Under the pieces are notes generated by a model. The model searched no databases and was not told where the DNA came from. It was given only the letters and a program-made list of their open reading frames with translations. Positions 7,912 to 16,881 of a stretch of DNA of 64,000 nt are shown piece by piece. How positions within the stretch are numbered: the first letter of the stretch is position 1; the number at the start of each line of letters is the position of its first letter. The translations under genes were made by a program, and so were the position numbers. The stretch is from DASVTR01 sp036387475 (GTDB taxonomy: Bacteria; Acidobacteriota; Blastocatellia; Pyrinomonadales; Pyrinomonadaceae): positions 1 through 64,000 of the forward strand of contig DASVTR010000015.1 in assembly GCA_036387475.1 (NCBI GenBank). Reading direction: 5' to 3'.

Positions 7912-7974
7912 TCCGTCAATCGTCAATCGTGAACAGATAAGTTGCCTGTGCTGTTCACGGTTAACGATTCACCT
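7912..7974. repeat. Heptamer inverted repeat, CGTCAAT subfamily
   Basis: The left arm CGTCAATCGTCAATCGTGAA is complementary to the right arm, which reads back as GTGAATCGTTAACCGTGAAC. The loop is about 12 nt. It sits directly upstream of the ugd start on the minus strand. Confidence 0.75.
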
Positions 7975-7989
7975 TCGTCTGACATACAA

Positions 7990-8035
7990 AACCTTGCGGG
8001 TCACGCGCACGACGGACGACGTGACCCGCAAGGTT
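7990..8035 (-). terminator. Perfect 16-bp hairpin, probable terminator of the FecR-like gene
   Basis: AACCTTGCGGGTCACG (7990-8005) and its exact complement (8020-8035) are separated by 14 nt. On the minus strand the stem is followed by TTTTG, about 60 nt after the stop codon of the gene at 8095. Confidence 0.65.
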
Positions 8036-8094
8036 AGGTTTGATGTACCGTGCGAACAATCCCTGCACGGCGACTGTTAATCTTTGTTCTGCGG

Positions 8095-8823
8095 CTACTT
8101 GGTCGGGCTGACAACCGTCACCGTACCGCCGAAGTTAAGATCGTTATTCTCGCTGCGTCCGGCCAGGATAGCCGCCGCAATCGCGCCGCCCGCTGCCAGC
8201 AGCAGAGCTGCCAGAGCGCCGCCGCCGATGCCCTTCATGCCTTCCATTTTCATGCGCACGCAGCGCGTGCCCGGAGCAGCCTGCCCTGCGGTGTCCTGTG
8301 AACCGGCAGCGATCTGCATTGTCTTGTCGCCAGCGCGCAGTTCCACGTTACCGGCCTGAGTAGCCACAATCGTGTTGCCGCATTCGGTATCAACTGTAAA
8401 GACGTTCGACAGCTTATTGTCAGCGACAGCCGAACCGTCTTTAGTCGTGATGACGGCTGAAACGCCCGCCGGTGATGAAACCCGCACGCGGCCTGCTTCG
8501 AGCATACCCGTGGCACCCGTCTCGTCGAAGTTGAGCTTCAAGATGGTGCCCGGCAACAGTTCATAGCGTCCGAGTTTGCCGAGGCTGACGACGGCGCTGC
8601 TGCCTTTGGCTGTCGTTTCAATGGTGCTGCCGGAAAAGATGGTCGCACCGGAAATTGCGTTTTGGCCGTTTACAGTCACCTGACCGGAAACCGACAATTC
8701 GCCTGAGGGTCCTGTTTGCCCGGTTTGTCCCGGCGTCGCCAGCACTACCATCGAGTACACGCTCAAGACGGCTACTGCCAGGCAGAACGCGATGGACTTG
8801 CGGCTCCAAGTTCTGCTGATCAT
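8095..8823 (-). CDS. Secreted FecR-like domain protein
   Basis: A 242-aa protein with an N-terminal signal or anchor segment (about residues 8-30, FCLAVAVLSVYSMVVLATPG), then a beta-rich FecR-like region: VTVNGQNAISGATIFSG, STIETTAKGSSAVVSLG, RYELLPGTILKL, GMLEAGRVRVSSPAGV. The C-terminus has a Gly/Ala-rich hydrophobic stretch (GGGALAALLLAAGGAIAAA, about 200-220). Such proteins usually act outside the cytoplasm; no sigma/anti-sigma partner is adjacent here, so signalling is not supported. A terminator-like hairpin follows and a promoter-like sequence lies at 9015-9043. Confidence 0.65.
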   Translation of the reverse strand: MISRTWSRKSIAFCLAVAVLSVYSMVVLATPGQTGQTGPSGELSVSGQVTVNGQNAISGATIFSGSTIETTAKGSSAVVSLGKLGRYELLPGTILKLNFDETGATGMLEAGRVRVSSPAGVSAVITTKDGSAVADNKLSNVFTVDTECGNTIVATQAGNVELRAGDKTMQIAAGSQDTAGQAAPGTRCVRMKMEGMKGIGGGALAALLLAAGGAIAAAILAGRSENNDLNFGGTVTVVSPTK

Positions 8824-9014
8824 TAAGTTCTTCCTCCCGTAAAAGTGAAAAAAGTTTTTAGAGCGCGCCGCACGTCCGCTTTATTGGTTGACGAGCGGGA
8901 GATGGAGTTCGGTCTGATTTGCTAGACCCATCTCGACTTTTCAATTGTGACCGCGCGAAACATCCCTTAAAAAAGCGGGCATGATAAGCCTCCGCGGGCT
9001 TCTTTATCCCGGCC

Positions 9015-9043
9015 TTTTTACACGAATCCTAGCCTTGTGTCAA
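9015..9043 (-). promoter_or_regulatory. Possible sigma-70 promoter of the FecR-like gene
   Basis: On the minus strand TTGACA (9043-9038) and TAAAAA (9020-9015) are 17 nt apart. The gene starts about 190 nt downstream. The -35 matches consensus exactly but the -10 is weak. The rest of 8824-9146 shows no gene. Confidence 0.35.
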
Positions 9044-9146
9044 CAAACATTTACGCAACGTTGCCATAAACTTAGCACACCTGCGAGCCTTTTTCCAGAC
9101 CCTTCTTGCGGAATCCCTGTCCGGTACGCGAAATTCGTCGCACGTT

Positions 9147-10364
9147 TCAGGCCCGGCGCTCGAACAGATAGGCACTATCGAGGAGGCGTCCGCCCTGCCC
9201 TTCGTCAGCCGCAAACTGCCGCCTACGCCGCTCGCCACGGCTCGTTACGCCATGACTCCAAATGGCTGCCCCAGCATACTCGCCGCGCTTATTTAGGGCG
9301 TAAAAGTTAACTTCTATGTCTTTCAGCTTCTCCAGATCGTTACCGTAGCGGGCAGCAATCAGCTTCAAAGCATCGAGGCAGGCTTGCTCCGGCGACTTGC
9401 CGTTTTTCATGTATTCGACAACGGAGCGAGCACCGTTAATGTAGATGACCTCTTCGCCGCGACCCGTAGAGCCAGCCGCGCCGACATCATTATCAACGTA
9501 GAGGCCGCATCCGACAAGCGGCGAATCGCCGACTCGTCCAGGTATTTTCCAGGCCAGCCCGCTCGTCGTCGTCACGCCGCTCAGGTCAAACGCGGCGTCG
9601 AGCGCCAGACAGTTGATTGTTCCGGTCGGAGGTTTCCGGGCAACTTCGTCGGCCCAGGCCAGCAGTTCATCGCGCAAACGAAGGTTTCCGCCAGCGAGAG
9701 TTTCCGCCAGCAGAAAGCTGGGCCGTTCTCTTTCCTGCGAAATCTTTCGCTGTCCGGCGGGCGAGGCGGGCGCGGGCGTGTAGGGGCTTGGCCCCCACTT
9801 ATCTTTATCCGAGAGCGTCTCCTTCCAACGCAGCCAGGCGATGCGTGATTCCTCGGTCAACAGTTCGACGTTCTCAAATCCGTGGGCGGTGGCAAACTCG
9901 CGTGCGCCCTGCCCGACAATCAGAATATGGTCAGTGCGCTCAAGAACGACCTTTGCCACTTTCGAGGGCGTGCGCACTCCTCGCAGGGAAGCGACCGCGC
10001 CTGCGCGCCGCGTAGGCCCATGCATCACGCTGGCGTCCAACTCAACATCGCCGCGCTCGTTTGGCAAGCCGCCGTAACCGACAGAGTTATCCTTAGGGTC
10101 AAGCTCAACGATATTGACACCAGCAACGACCGCGTCCAGCGTGTCCGCCCCGGCGCGCATCTCCTGCACGGCCTTCGTGACAGCCGCCACGCCGTTGGCG
10201 CTAGACACTGAAAGCGGCGGCTTCGCACGACGACCCGCGCCGTTTGAGCGCGTCTCCGAGACTTGCGCTAACACGCTCGCGGGAAGGTGCGCTCCGATGG
10301 CTGCTGCCCCCAGCCCTTTAGCGGCGTCCCCCAGAAATTTACGACGGCTCTTATCTTGCTTCAT
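9147..10364 (-). CDS. N4-(beta-N-acetylglucosaminyl)-L-asparaginase family, Tat-exported
   Basis: A 405-aa Ntn-hydrolase of the glycosylasparaginase family. The N-terminus has a twin-arginine signal (SRRKFLGDAAKG) followed by a hydrophobic segment, predicting folded export. The body carries DAVVAGVNIVELDP, VGYGGLPNERGDVELDA and MHGPTRRAGAVA. The expected self-cleavage site and nucleophile are in PPTGTINCLALD (about 245-256), with the Thr after Gly as the likely nucleophile; SGLAWKIPGRVGDSPLVG and GRGEEVI follow. Known members cleave the GlcNAc-Asn bond of glycopeptides. The C-terminus (GVTSRGERRRRQF) is more basic than usual but the frame continues into the expected end. Confidence 0.85.
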   Translation of the reverse strand: MKQDKSRRKFLGDAAKGLGAAAIGAHLPASVLAQVSETRSNGAGRRAKPPLSVSSANGVAAVTKAVQEMRAGADTLDAVVAGVNIVELDPKDNSVGYGGLPNERGDVELDASVMHGPTRRAGAVASLRGVRTPSKVAKVVLERTDHILIVGQGAREFATAHGFENVELLTEESRIAWLRWKETLSDKDKWGPSPYTPAPASPAGQRKISQERERPSFLLAETLAGGNLRLRDELLAWADEVARKPPTGTINCLALDAAFDLSGVTTTSGLAWKIPGRVGDSPLVGCGLYVDNDVGAAGSTGRGEEVIYINGARSVVEYMKNGKSPEQACLDALKLIAARYGNDLEKLKDIEVNFYALNKRGEYAGAAIWSHGVTSRGERRRRQFAADEGQGGRLLDSAYLFERRA

Positions 10365-10497
10365 CAGCGAGGGCGGGCTGCGCCTGCAACTAACAGACGG
10401 GCGAAACGCAGCACCACTTTCATCTAAATTGATTTGGAACGCGAGCGATGTTAACAGATGACGGCGAGAGCGACAATTCTTTTCTCTCGTTTAAGCA

Positions 10498-11415
10498 TTA
10501 GAGCTTGCGCGCTTCGCGCCAGATGCTCGGAACTGCGCGCAGTTTTCCGGGCAGAGAGAGATGCGCGCGGCGCGTGTAAACGTCGTAGCCGTTGCGCTCT
10601 ATCTCATCCAGAATGCGTGCGTAGAGGCGTGCGGCCAGTAGCACCGTAAAACGCGCGTCCGCAGAGAGCAAAGGGATTCCCTGCTCCGCATCGCTGTAGA
10701 GAGCACGCGCCCGCTCAATCTCGAAACGCATCAGGGCGAAAAACGGCTCGGTCAATTTTCCGCCGAGCAAATCGGCTTCCGTATAACCGAAGCGGCGCAG
10801 TTCCTCCTGCGGCAGATAAACGCGACCCATCCTCGCATCTTCGCCAACGTCGCGCAGGATATTCGTCAACTGCATCGCCAACCCTAACTGCTCTGCGTAA
10901 TAGAGCGTGCGCGGCTCAAGGTATCCGAAAATCTCCGAAGACATCAACCCGACCACGGCAGCCACGCGATAACAATAAACCCGAAGCTCTTCCCACGTTT
11001 CGTATCTCTTAATCTGCGTGTCCATCAACACGCCGCGCATCAATTCCAGCGGCAACTCCTGCCTGATACGAAAATGCGATAGCATATCGCGCCATGCCAC
11101 CAGCACTGGCGAACTGGCACGCCCTTCGCGGTAGACAGCATCAAGTTCCTCGCGCCAACGCTCGATTGCTGCCTGCGCGTCGCGCTCGCCCCTGATTCCG
11201 GCAGCATCCACCGCATCGTCAACGTGGCGGCACAGTGCGTAAACGGCGTAAATCGCACGCCGTTTTTCACGCGGCAGAAAATGCGTGCAGAAGTAGAAAC
11301 TCTTCGCGTGTGTGCGCGTCGTGTGTTGGCAATAACGATAGGCGCTCTCAATTTCTGCGGGTGAGCTTTCCTGCTTTGAAGAAAGATATTCAGGCTGTGA
11401 AGACATTAGAGCCAT
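10498..11415 (-). CDS. Squalene/phytoene synthase family protein
   Basis: A head-to-head prenyl synthase of about 305 aa. The two Asp-rich motifs are present: HVDDAVDAAG (after YALCR) and NILRDVGEDARMGRVYLP. These bind Mg-diphosphate of FPP or GGPP. The open frame extends to 11493, overlapping the upstream prenyl synthase by 68 nt, so I take the ATG at 11415; another at 11406 is possible. It pairs with the polyprenyl synthase directly upstream, giving a two-gene terpenoid unit. The sequence does not decide between phytoene (carotenoid) and squalene/presqualene (hopanoid) products, and no desaturase or cyclase is in the window. Confidence 0.85.
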   Translation of the reverse strand: MALMSSQPEYLSSKQESSPAEIESAYRYCQHTTRTHAKSFYFCTHFLPREKRRAIYAVYALCRHVDDAVDAAGIRGERDAQAAIERWREELDAVYREGRASSPVLVAWRDMLSHFRIRQELPLELMRGVLMDTQIKRYETWEELRVYCYRVAAVVGLMSSEIFGYLEPRTLYYAEQLGLAMQLTNILRDVGEDARMGRVYLPQEELRRFGYTEADLLGGKLTEPFFALMRFEIERARALYSDAEQGIPLLSADARFTVLLAARLYARILDEIERNGYDVYTRRAHLSLPGKLRAVPSIWREARKL

Positions 11416-11425
11416 TGACGGCTTC

Positions 11426-12349
11426 TCAAGATTCACGATTGACGACGTAATCGGCCATCTCGCAGAGCAGTTGTGCGGGGCGTGTTGGCCCAAACTCCAT
11501 GATGAGCGTTTCCTTCGCTCTGGCAGTTAATGCGGCGACACGATGGCTCGTGTCGCGCTCGCCGCGCTCAAGCGCAAAGGTGAGACGGCGTGCGGCAGTG
11601 GTCAGGAGCGCTTCGTCCTCCTTCATGTCCAGCATGTCGTCTCTGCCTTGATATGCACAACCCAGCAGTTCCGCGAACGTCGAGAGAGCAGACAGTTGCC
11701 TTTCGTTTGCGCCGTTGAGAATCGCCCCAACCCTGAGCGCCATTCTGATGAGAGCGGAGGTTTTAAGATTGCGCACCGAATCGTCAGCATCGCGTTCATT
11801 GATGGAAGCCGCGCGGATTCCTCCAGCCAGATCAACGCTCTGCCCCGCCACCATCCCGCGTGCGCCGATGCACTCGACGAGTTCGGCATGAGCTTTGACA
11901 ATCAAACGGTTATCAGAAACGCGAACATCGAAGATAAGGCCGTATGAAGCGTTCATCAACGCCAGCGCGACGAGGACAGCCAAGCCTTCGCCGTAGCGTG
12001 TGTGCAGAGCGGATTGCCCGCGCCGCTTGAGTGCGTCGTCCATGCAGGGGAGATCATCGAATATCAGCGAACTGTTATGGATGTACTCGACGGCAGCAGC
12101 CGCCGGAAGAACGTCCAACGCGCGCCCGCCTGCGACTTCCGCGCCGAGCAGAGTCAGCACAGGGCGCAGCCGCTTACCGCCGGGAAACAAAGAGTAGCGC
12201 AGCGCATCGTTGAAAAAAGTTTCGACACCGACGTGGGCCAACGGAAGCTTCTGTAACAACGCTTGCTCAATGCGCGGGCGCATCATTGCCACGTATTCCC
12301 AGAGACCATCGCTCGTCGTTTTTGCTTCTACCTGTGTGCTCATGCTCAT
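11426..12349 (-). CDS. Polyprenyl (farnesyl/geranylgeranyl) diphosphate synthase
   Basis: A trans-prenyl chain elongating synthase of about 307 aa. The first Asp-rich motif is DDLPCMDDALKRRGQ, with the DDxx(xx)D pattern typical of bacterial IspA-type enzymes. The second is less canonical, GRDDMLD in place of DDILD. GGKRLRPVL (substrate-binding) is near residue 60. TTG, ATG and ATG codons are all possible starts between 12355 and 12343. The following CrtB/HpnD-like gene, 10 nt away, would use its product. Confidence 0.88.
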   Translation of the reverse strand: MSMSTQVEAKTTSDGLWEYVAMMRPRIEQALLQKLPLAHVGVETFFNDALRYSLFPGGKRLRPVLTLLGAEVAGGRALDVLPAAAAVEYIHNSSLIFDDLPCMDDALKRRGQSALHTRYGEGLAVLVALALMNASYGLIFDVRVSDNRLIVKAHAELVECIGARGMVAGQSVDLAGGIRAASINERDADDSVRNLKTSALIRMALRVGAILNGANERQLSALSTFAELLGCAYQGRDDMLDMKEDEALLTTAARRLTFALERGERDTSHRVAALTARAKETLIMEFGPTRPAQLLCEMADYVVNRES

Positions 12350-12544
12350 CAACAATCTTCATCTACGAATTACCGCCTGCTTTGAGCGCAGTAGATTAAG
12401 AACAAGCTTTTACGGCGCTGCTGCGCGCATCTCACAATTGTGCGTCAGGGAGAGCGACCGCAATGCAAGAGCTTTGACAGATAATACGCTGAAGGGAAAA
12501 GATTCGGATTCAAGGACGGCGCGCGACAATTGAAAAGCGGAGAT

Positions 12545-12589
12545 GGATGCTAAGCTTATCTAAAATCAGCGACGGATGCTGAGCTTATC
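12545..12589. repeat. Short direct repeat
   Basis: GGATGCTAAGCTTATC (12545-12560) recurs with one change at 12574-12589, 29 nt apart. It spans the end of the gene at 12585. Apart from this, the gap 12350-12584 shows nothing I can assign. Confidence 0.6.
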
Positions 12590-12938
12590 CGTCATGCTCG
12601 ATTTTAGCCACGAGTTCCTGAAACGACATGGCCGCATGCTGGGCCAACTCTGCTGGAACGATGACTCGGAAGGGATGCTTGGCGACAAACGGCGGGACTT
12701 GCCTGACCTTTGCTCCAAGCGCGACGAAGGCCGCTACGGCCTGTTCATCAGGTAGTTCTGCAATGCCGTAAGCATCACAGGCGCGCTTAAGTGCTCCGCG
12801 TAAACGGTCGAGCGGCAAATCGCGTTCGGCCAAGATTTTGCCGCGCGCTTGAAAATCGCCGAGCGCATAGAGCACAACCTGCTCGACGGCGACTGCGCCC
12901 TCTTCGCTTTTCCTCTCAAAAAGTGTCGGCTGACGCAT
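12585..12938 (-). CDS. Hypothetical protein, 117 aa
   Basis: I do not recognise this protein. It is soluble and charged, with no signal peptide or membrane segment. It begins MRQPTLFERKSEEG and has a helical middle (ERDLPLDRLRGALKRACDAYG). Codon use looks like the neighbouring genes. It stands alone between the terpenoid pair and a secreted hypothetical on the same strand. Its last codons overlap a short direct repeat. Confidence 0.55.
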   Translation of the reverse strand: MRQPTLFERKSEEGAVAVEQVVLYALGDFQARGKILAERDLPLDRLRGALKRACDAYGIAELPDEQAVAAFVALGAKVRQVPPFVAKHPFRVIVPAELAQHAAMSFQELVAKIEHDG

Positions 12939-12978
12939 CTGCTGCTGTTTCCAACTCTACTGCAATCAAGACGGTTAA

Positions 12979-13566
12979 TTAAGGCGCGTTGGCGCGGCGC
13001 GAGCGTGTCTGCGCTCCGGCGTTTCCTTCGGCGGCGGGCACGCGGGGCTGCGGGGCTGGGGCCCGCTTCGATTTTTCCTGCTCCAACAATTCCGCCTGTT
13101 CGTATGGGTCCAGGCGCGAGAAAACGTAGAAAATTTCGCCCGCGCGCACCGTGCCTAAAAATCTGAACGTATTGCTAAAGACTTTGCCAACCTGCAAAGC
13201 AGCGAGACGCGGCGGCTTCTCAAACAAGTTGCCAAGTTCGTTGGCGGCCACGGCCTCCAACTCCGGCAGATAATCGTTTTCGCTCTGGCGTGCGATGCGG
13301 ATTGCCATTTGCCGCAGCGCGCGGATGCGATTCGAGTTGCGGCGGTAATAGCTGGCGCTGATTTCATGGCGGCTGTTGCGGTCGTCAACAACATCCTGCT
13401 CGCTTCGCAGGTAGCCCAAATAGGCGCGCACGACCGGGCCAAACTCGGAATCCGCGTCCGGCGCTCCCTGCGCCCTTGCAGTCGCCGCCATAGTTATCAG
13501 CATCAGGATAAGGAACGCGCTCGCGTACAGTCTTCTCACAACACACAACCCGCCCGTTTGAATCAT
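12979..13566 (-). CDS. Secreted hypothetical protein
   Basis: A protein of about 195 aa with an N-terminal signal peptide (RRLYASAFLILMLITMAATARAQ, cleavage near AQG). The mature part is helical and charged, and the C-terminus is rich in Pro, Ala and Arg. No family recognised. The open frame extends to 13698 and would overlap the divergent coaBC start, so the internal ATG at 13566, just before the signal peptide, is preferred. The region upstream is shared with the coaBC promoter. Confidence 0.6.
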   Translation of the reverse strand: MIQTGGLCVVRRLYASAFLILMLITMAATARAQGAPDADSEFGPVVRAYLGYLRSEQDVVDDRNSRHEISASYYRRNSNRIRALRQMAIRIARQSENDYLPELEAVAANELGNLFEKPPRLAALQVGKVFSNTFRFLGTVRAGEIFYVFSRLDPYEQAELLEQEKSKRAPAPQPRVPAAEGNAGAQTRSRRANAP

Positions 13567-13724
13567 CCGCGTCTGGTCTGCCTGTCGGCAATAGTCTAGC
13601 ACATGCCTTGCAGCCGTTGCATTTCTAGATTCCCTTTCTGCGTTTGCCGAAAGTGCGTTGCAAGCCTTGACTGGCGGTGTTACATTTTCAACATCCAATG
13701 ACTGAGATTGAACGAGGAACTCCC

Positions 13725-14993
13725 ATGCCGGACGACTTGAGAGCGCAGGTCTTGACAGGTAAGCGCGTGGCCCTCGGCGTGACCGGAGGGATTGCTGCTT
13801 ACAAGGCTGCGGAGGTCTTGCGCGGGCTGCAACGCGCAGGCTGCACTGTGCGCGTCGCCATGACCGAGCGTGCCTGCGAGTTCATCACGCCGCTTACGTT
13901 TCGCGCCCTCTCCGGCTCGCACGTCATCGTTGACGATTACGCGCCGGATAATCCTGACCCGATTGCGCACATAACTTTTTCCCAAACAGTTGATTTACTC
14001 TTAATCGCGCCCGCCACCGCCAACATCATCGCCAAGTTTGCGAACGGCGTGGCCGACGATTTTCTGACTTCTACTTACCTTGCTTCAAACGCTCCCGTCC
14101 TTATCGCACCGGCGATGAACACGACGATGTGGAATCATCCGGCGACGCGGCGCAATCTGGAGCAATTGAGGGCTGACGGCGTGCGCATCGTCGAACCTGA
14201 CGCTGGCGAGATGGCCTGCGGAACTTTTGGCCCAGGTCGCTTGAGCGAGCCGGAAATCATCGTCGCCGCCGCGCTCAGGATTCTAGCCGAGTCGGAAAGC
14301 AGCAACGCGCAACAGTTAACGCCTCGCCGAGACCTGTCGGGCGAGCGATTGTTAATCACAGCCGGGGCGACGCGTGAAGCGATTGACCCGGTGCGTTTTC
14401 TCTCTAACCGCTCGTCTGGCCGGATGGGCTTCGCTTTGGCCGAGGCGGCACGAACGCGCGGCGCGGAAGTAACAATCGTGGCGGGCGCGACGACCGCAAC
14501 AGCGCCCACCGGAATCCGCGTGGTGCGCGCCCTCTCTGCGGAAGAGATGCGCGCAGCGGTGATGAATGAAGTTAAGACTGCGACAATCTTCATCGCCTCC
14601 GCCGCCGTCTCCGATTATCGCCCGGCCAACCATAGCGAGAATAAAATAAAGAAGGCGGACGCGCCGCTCACGCTCTTGCTGGAGCCGACGCCGGATATTT
14701 TAGCTGAGGTGTCGGCCAACAGGCGTAACGGCTTGCTCGTCGTCGGCTTCGCGGCGGAAACAAACGACGTGCTAAACTACGCACGCGATAAGCTGAAACG
14801 TAAACAACTAGATGCCATCGTCGCCAACGACATCACACGCGAGGGCGCTGGCTTTGACACTGAAACGAACGCCGTCATCATTCTGACACGCGCCACAGAT
14901 GCCGCGCCCATCGAGTTGCCGCTGATGACCAAAACAGAAGCCGCGCATCGCATTCTTGACGAGATTGCGCGCCTGCGTTCGCGCAGCAAATGA
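13725..14993 (+). CDS. coaBC: Bifunctional phosphopantothenoylcysteine decarboxylase / phosphopantothenate-cysteine ligase
   Basis: A 422-aa coenzyme A biosynthesis enzyme. The N-terminal flavoprotein half (CoaC) shows GVTGGIAAYKAAEVLRGL, the catalytic His in NHPATRRNLEQLR (after PAMNTTMW), and the substrate clamp ACGTFGPGRL. The C-terminal CoaB half shows ITAGATREAIDPVRFLSNRS, AAVSDYRP and the K-rich KIKKAD. In-frame starts exist at 13677 and 13698, but AGGA sits 8 nt before the ATG at 13725, which also matches the usual N-terminus. Confidence 0.95.
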   Translation: MPDDLRAQVLTGKRVALGVTGGIAAYKAAEVLRGLQRAGCTVRVAMTERACEFITPLTFRALSGSHVIVDDYAPDNPDPIAHITFSQTVDLLLIAPATANIIAKFANGVADDFLTSTYLASNAPVLIAPAMNTTMWNHPATRRNLEQLRADGVRIVEPDAGEMACGTFGPGRLSEPEIIVAAALRILAESESSNAQQLTPRRDLSGERLLITAGATREAIDPVRFLSNRSSGRMGFALAEAARTRGAEVTIVAGATTATAPTGIRVVRALSAEEMRAAVMNEVKTATIFIASAAVSDYRPANHSENKIKKADAPLTLLLEPTPDILAEVSANRRNGLLVVGFAAETNDVLNYARDKLKRKQLDAIVANDITREGAGFDTETNAVIILTRATDAAPIELPLMTKTEAAHRILDEIARLRSRSK

Positions 14994-15055
14994 ATGCTCT
15001 GTCAAGCAGCATATCGCTTGAGTTCTATTGAAGCCGGAGAGTAACGGAATCAAAG

Positions 15056-16015
15056 TTGAAAGATAATCTACAGGCGCTCGTCGAGGATGTCAGAGAGTAC
15101 GTTTCATATTTACGCGAACTCGGCATCGAGGGCGTTGAGGAATCGGCGGAAGTTGAAAAGCCGCAAGCTGCTTTAGCCGGCAAGAGCAGAAGCGACGAAG
15201 CTTTAACCGCGACGCAGAGCGCAACGCTTCAACGAAATGCGGAAGTAGCCGCGCGGCAGTCTCCTTCAACAATTGGCACGCCTGTTGACTCTACCGCTAC
15301 AGGCGTGACGCAATCTTCATCGGACGAAACGGAAATGGCTAAACGAACAACCAAACGAGCAACCAGACGACCGGCAGAACTCGAACCTCCGCCGCCGCAG
15401 GAAACCCTCTTTGGCGAAATCACGCCGAAGGATGAAGCCAGTTTGCCGCGTCCCGGCGAAACATTCGAAGACATCTGGAATGACATCGGCGAGTGTGTGC
15501 GCTGCCCGCTGCACGCCACGCGCACGCACATCGTCAATAGCGAGGGCAATCGCAAAGCTCGTTTGATGTTCATAGGCGAAGCGCCCGGCGCAGACGAAGA
15601 TATGCAGGCGCGTCCCTTCGTCGGGCGCGCGGGCCAACTGCTTAACAAGATTATCGAAGCCATCGGACTCAAGCGCGAGGATGTGATGATCGGCAACGTC
15701 AATCGCTGCCGCCCGCCGCAGAATCGCACCCCCACTCCGGCAGAGGCCGCGACCTGCAAGCCTTTCCTGCTGCGCGAAATCGCTATTATCAAGCCGGATG
15801 TAATCGTCGTCCTCGGCAACACGGCGATGAAAAACCTGCTCGATACGAAAGAAGGCATCACCAAACTGCGCGGCAAGTTTCAAGACTATCAGGGCATCAA
15901 GGTGATGCCGACGTTTCACCCCGCCTACCTGCTGCGCGACCCCTCAAAGAAACGCGAGGCATGGGAAGACATGAAAACGGTACGCGATTACTTAGACAAG
16001 CAGAAGGCAAGATGA
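15056..16015 (+). CDS. Family-4 (Fe-S) uracil-DNA glycosylase with long N-terminal extension
   Basis: A 319-aa protein. The last 200 residues form the type-4 UDG fold: motif A GEAPGADEDMQARPFVGRAG, and motif B FHPAYLLRDPSKK. Four Cys fit a [4Fe-4S] cluster: CVRCP (about 146-149), CRPPQNRTP and CKPF. These enzymes remove uracil from DNA in base-excision repair. The first 110 residues are acidic, low complexity and variable, with a helical start (LVEDVREYVSYLREL). The apparent start is TTG at 15056. A paralogue lies 117 nt downstream, separated by a repeat element. Confidence 0.9.
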   Translation: MKDNLQALVEDVREYVSYLRELGIEGVEESAEVEKPQAALAGKSRSDEALTATQSATLQRNAEVAARQSPSTIGTPVDSTATGVTQSSSDETEMAKRTTKRATRRPAELEPPPPQETLFGEITPKDEASLPRPGETFEDIWNDIGECVRCPLHATRTHIVNSEGNRKARLMFIGEAPGADEDMQARPFVGRAGQLLNKIIEAIGLKREDVMIGNVNRCRPPQNRTPTPAEAATCKPFLLREIAIIKPDVIVVLGNTAMKNLLDTKEGITKLRGKFQDYQGIKVMPTFHPAYLLRDPSKKREAWEDMKTVRDYLDKQKAR

Positions 16016-16016
16016 A

Positions 16017-16112
16017 GTGCAGAAATCAGAAGTCAGAAGAAAATAAAATCTAAAGAATGTGGTTGCAGCCTTATATTCTGGCTTCTGGATTCTGACTCCT
16101 GACTTCTGCTTT
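16017..16112. repeat. Heptamer inverted repeat, TCAGAAG/TCAGGAG subfamily
   Basis: The left arm is GCAGAAATCAGAAGTCAGAA; the right arm complements GCAGAAGTCAGGAGTCAGAA. The centre GTGGTTGCAGCC matches the centre of the elements at 6499 and 44913. It starts 2 nt after the stop codon of the first UDG gene. Confidence 0.85.
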
Positions 16113-16131
16113 TTGAATTCGTAGTTGAGTT

Positions 16132-16722
16132 ATGTCTCAATCCTCTCTCTTTGATGAAGCTTCTGCGGAATCGAGCGAAACGCTCGATGAGATTAACGCC
16201 GAGATGTTGCGGCGCGCTAAAGCGATGCCGCAATTTGCGGAGCGAATTTTTATCTTTGGCGAGGGTGCGATTGCTTCGCGCGTGGCGGTGGTCGGCGAAT
16301 CGCCGGGGCCGCCCGACATTGATTCTGGCAAACCGTTTATGGGGCCAGCCGGACAAATGCTCGAACGCATTCTCGGCGCTATCGGCCTCAAAAGAGACGA
16401 GTGCTATCTGACCAATACGGTCAAGATTATTTGCAGCGGCGATGAGATAACGCCCGACGTGCTCTCATTCTTCACGCCTTACCTGCATCGCGAGTTGGCG
16501 GTCGTGCGCCCGCGCGTCGTCATCGCTTTCGGCAATACGCCGACGCGCGCACTGCTGCGGACGAAGAAGCCAATCTCGCAAATGCGCGGGCAGTTTCACG
16601 ACTATCAGGGCGGGCAGTTAATGCCCACCTTCAACCCCGCTTACCTGCTGCGCGACCCAACAAAAAAGCGCGAGGTGTGGGAGGACATGAAAAAGGTCAG
16701 AGAGTTTTTAGCCACGCATTAA
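16132..16722 (+). CDS. UDG-like paralogue with altered motif B and lost Fe-S ligands
   Basis: A 196-aa protein that aligns along its length with the C-terminal domain of the gene before it: GESPGPPDIDSGKPFMGPAG corresponds to motif A, and FNPAYLLRDPTKK to motif B. The motif B His is Asn here. The CxxC pair is missing (PQFAERIFIFGEG), and the fourth Cys position is Phe. So it probably lacks the cluster and may lack standard uracil excision; a different lesion specificity or a structural role is possible. Frame, length and codon use look intact, so it is not an obvious pseudogene. Confidence 0.8.
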   Translation: MSQSSLFDEASAESSETLDEINAEMLRRAKAMPQFAERIFIFGEGAIASRVAVVGESPGPPDIDSGKPFMGPAGQMLERILGAIGLKRDECYLTNTVKIICSGDEITPDVLSFFTPYLHRELAVVRPRVVIAFGNTPTRALLRTKKPISQMRGQFHDYQGGQLMPTFNPAYLLRDPTKKREVWEDMKKVREFLATH

Positions 16723-16881
16723 GAAGCCGTCGCAGGGCCGAGTACATCCAAAGTATATACGCATCCGTAGACATGCCTGCGCATCAAGCGTCGCTTGCCT
16801 GAGCGCGTTTCAACGCCGCCCCGGTTTATTTCCCCGCTCCACGCTTCACCTTTTCTCTGCTTCAAGTTAACTTTACTCTCC

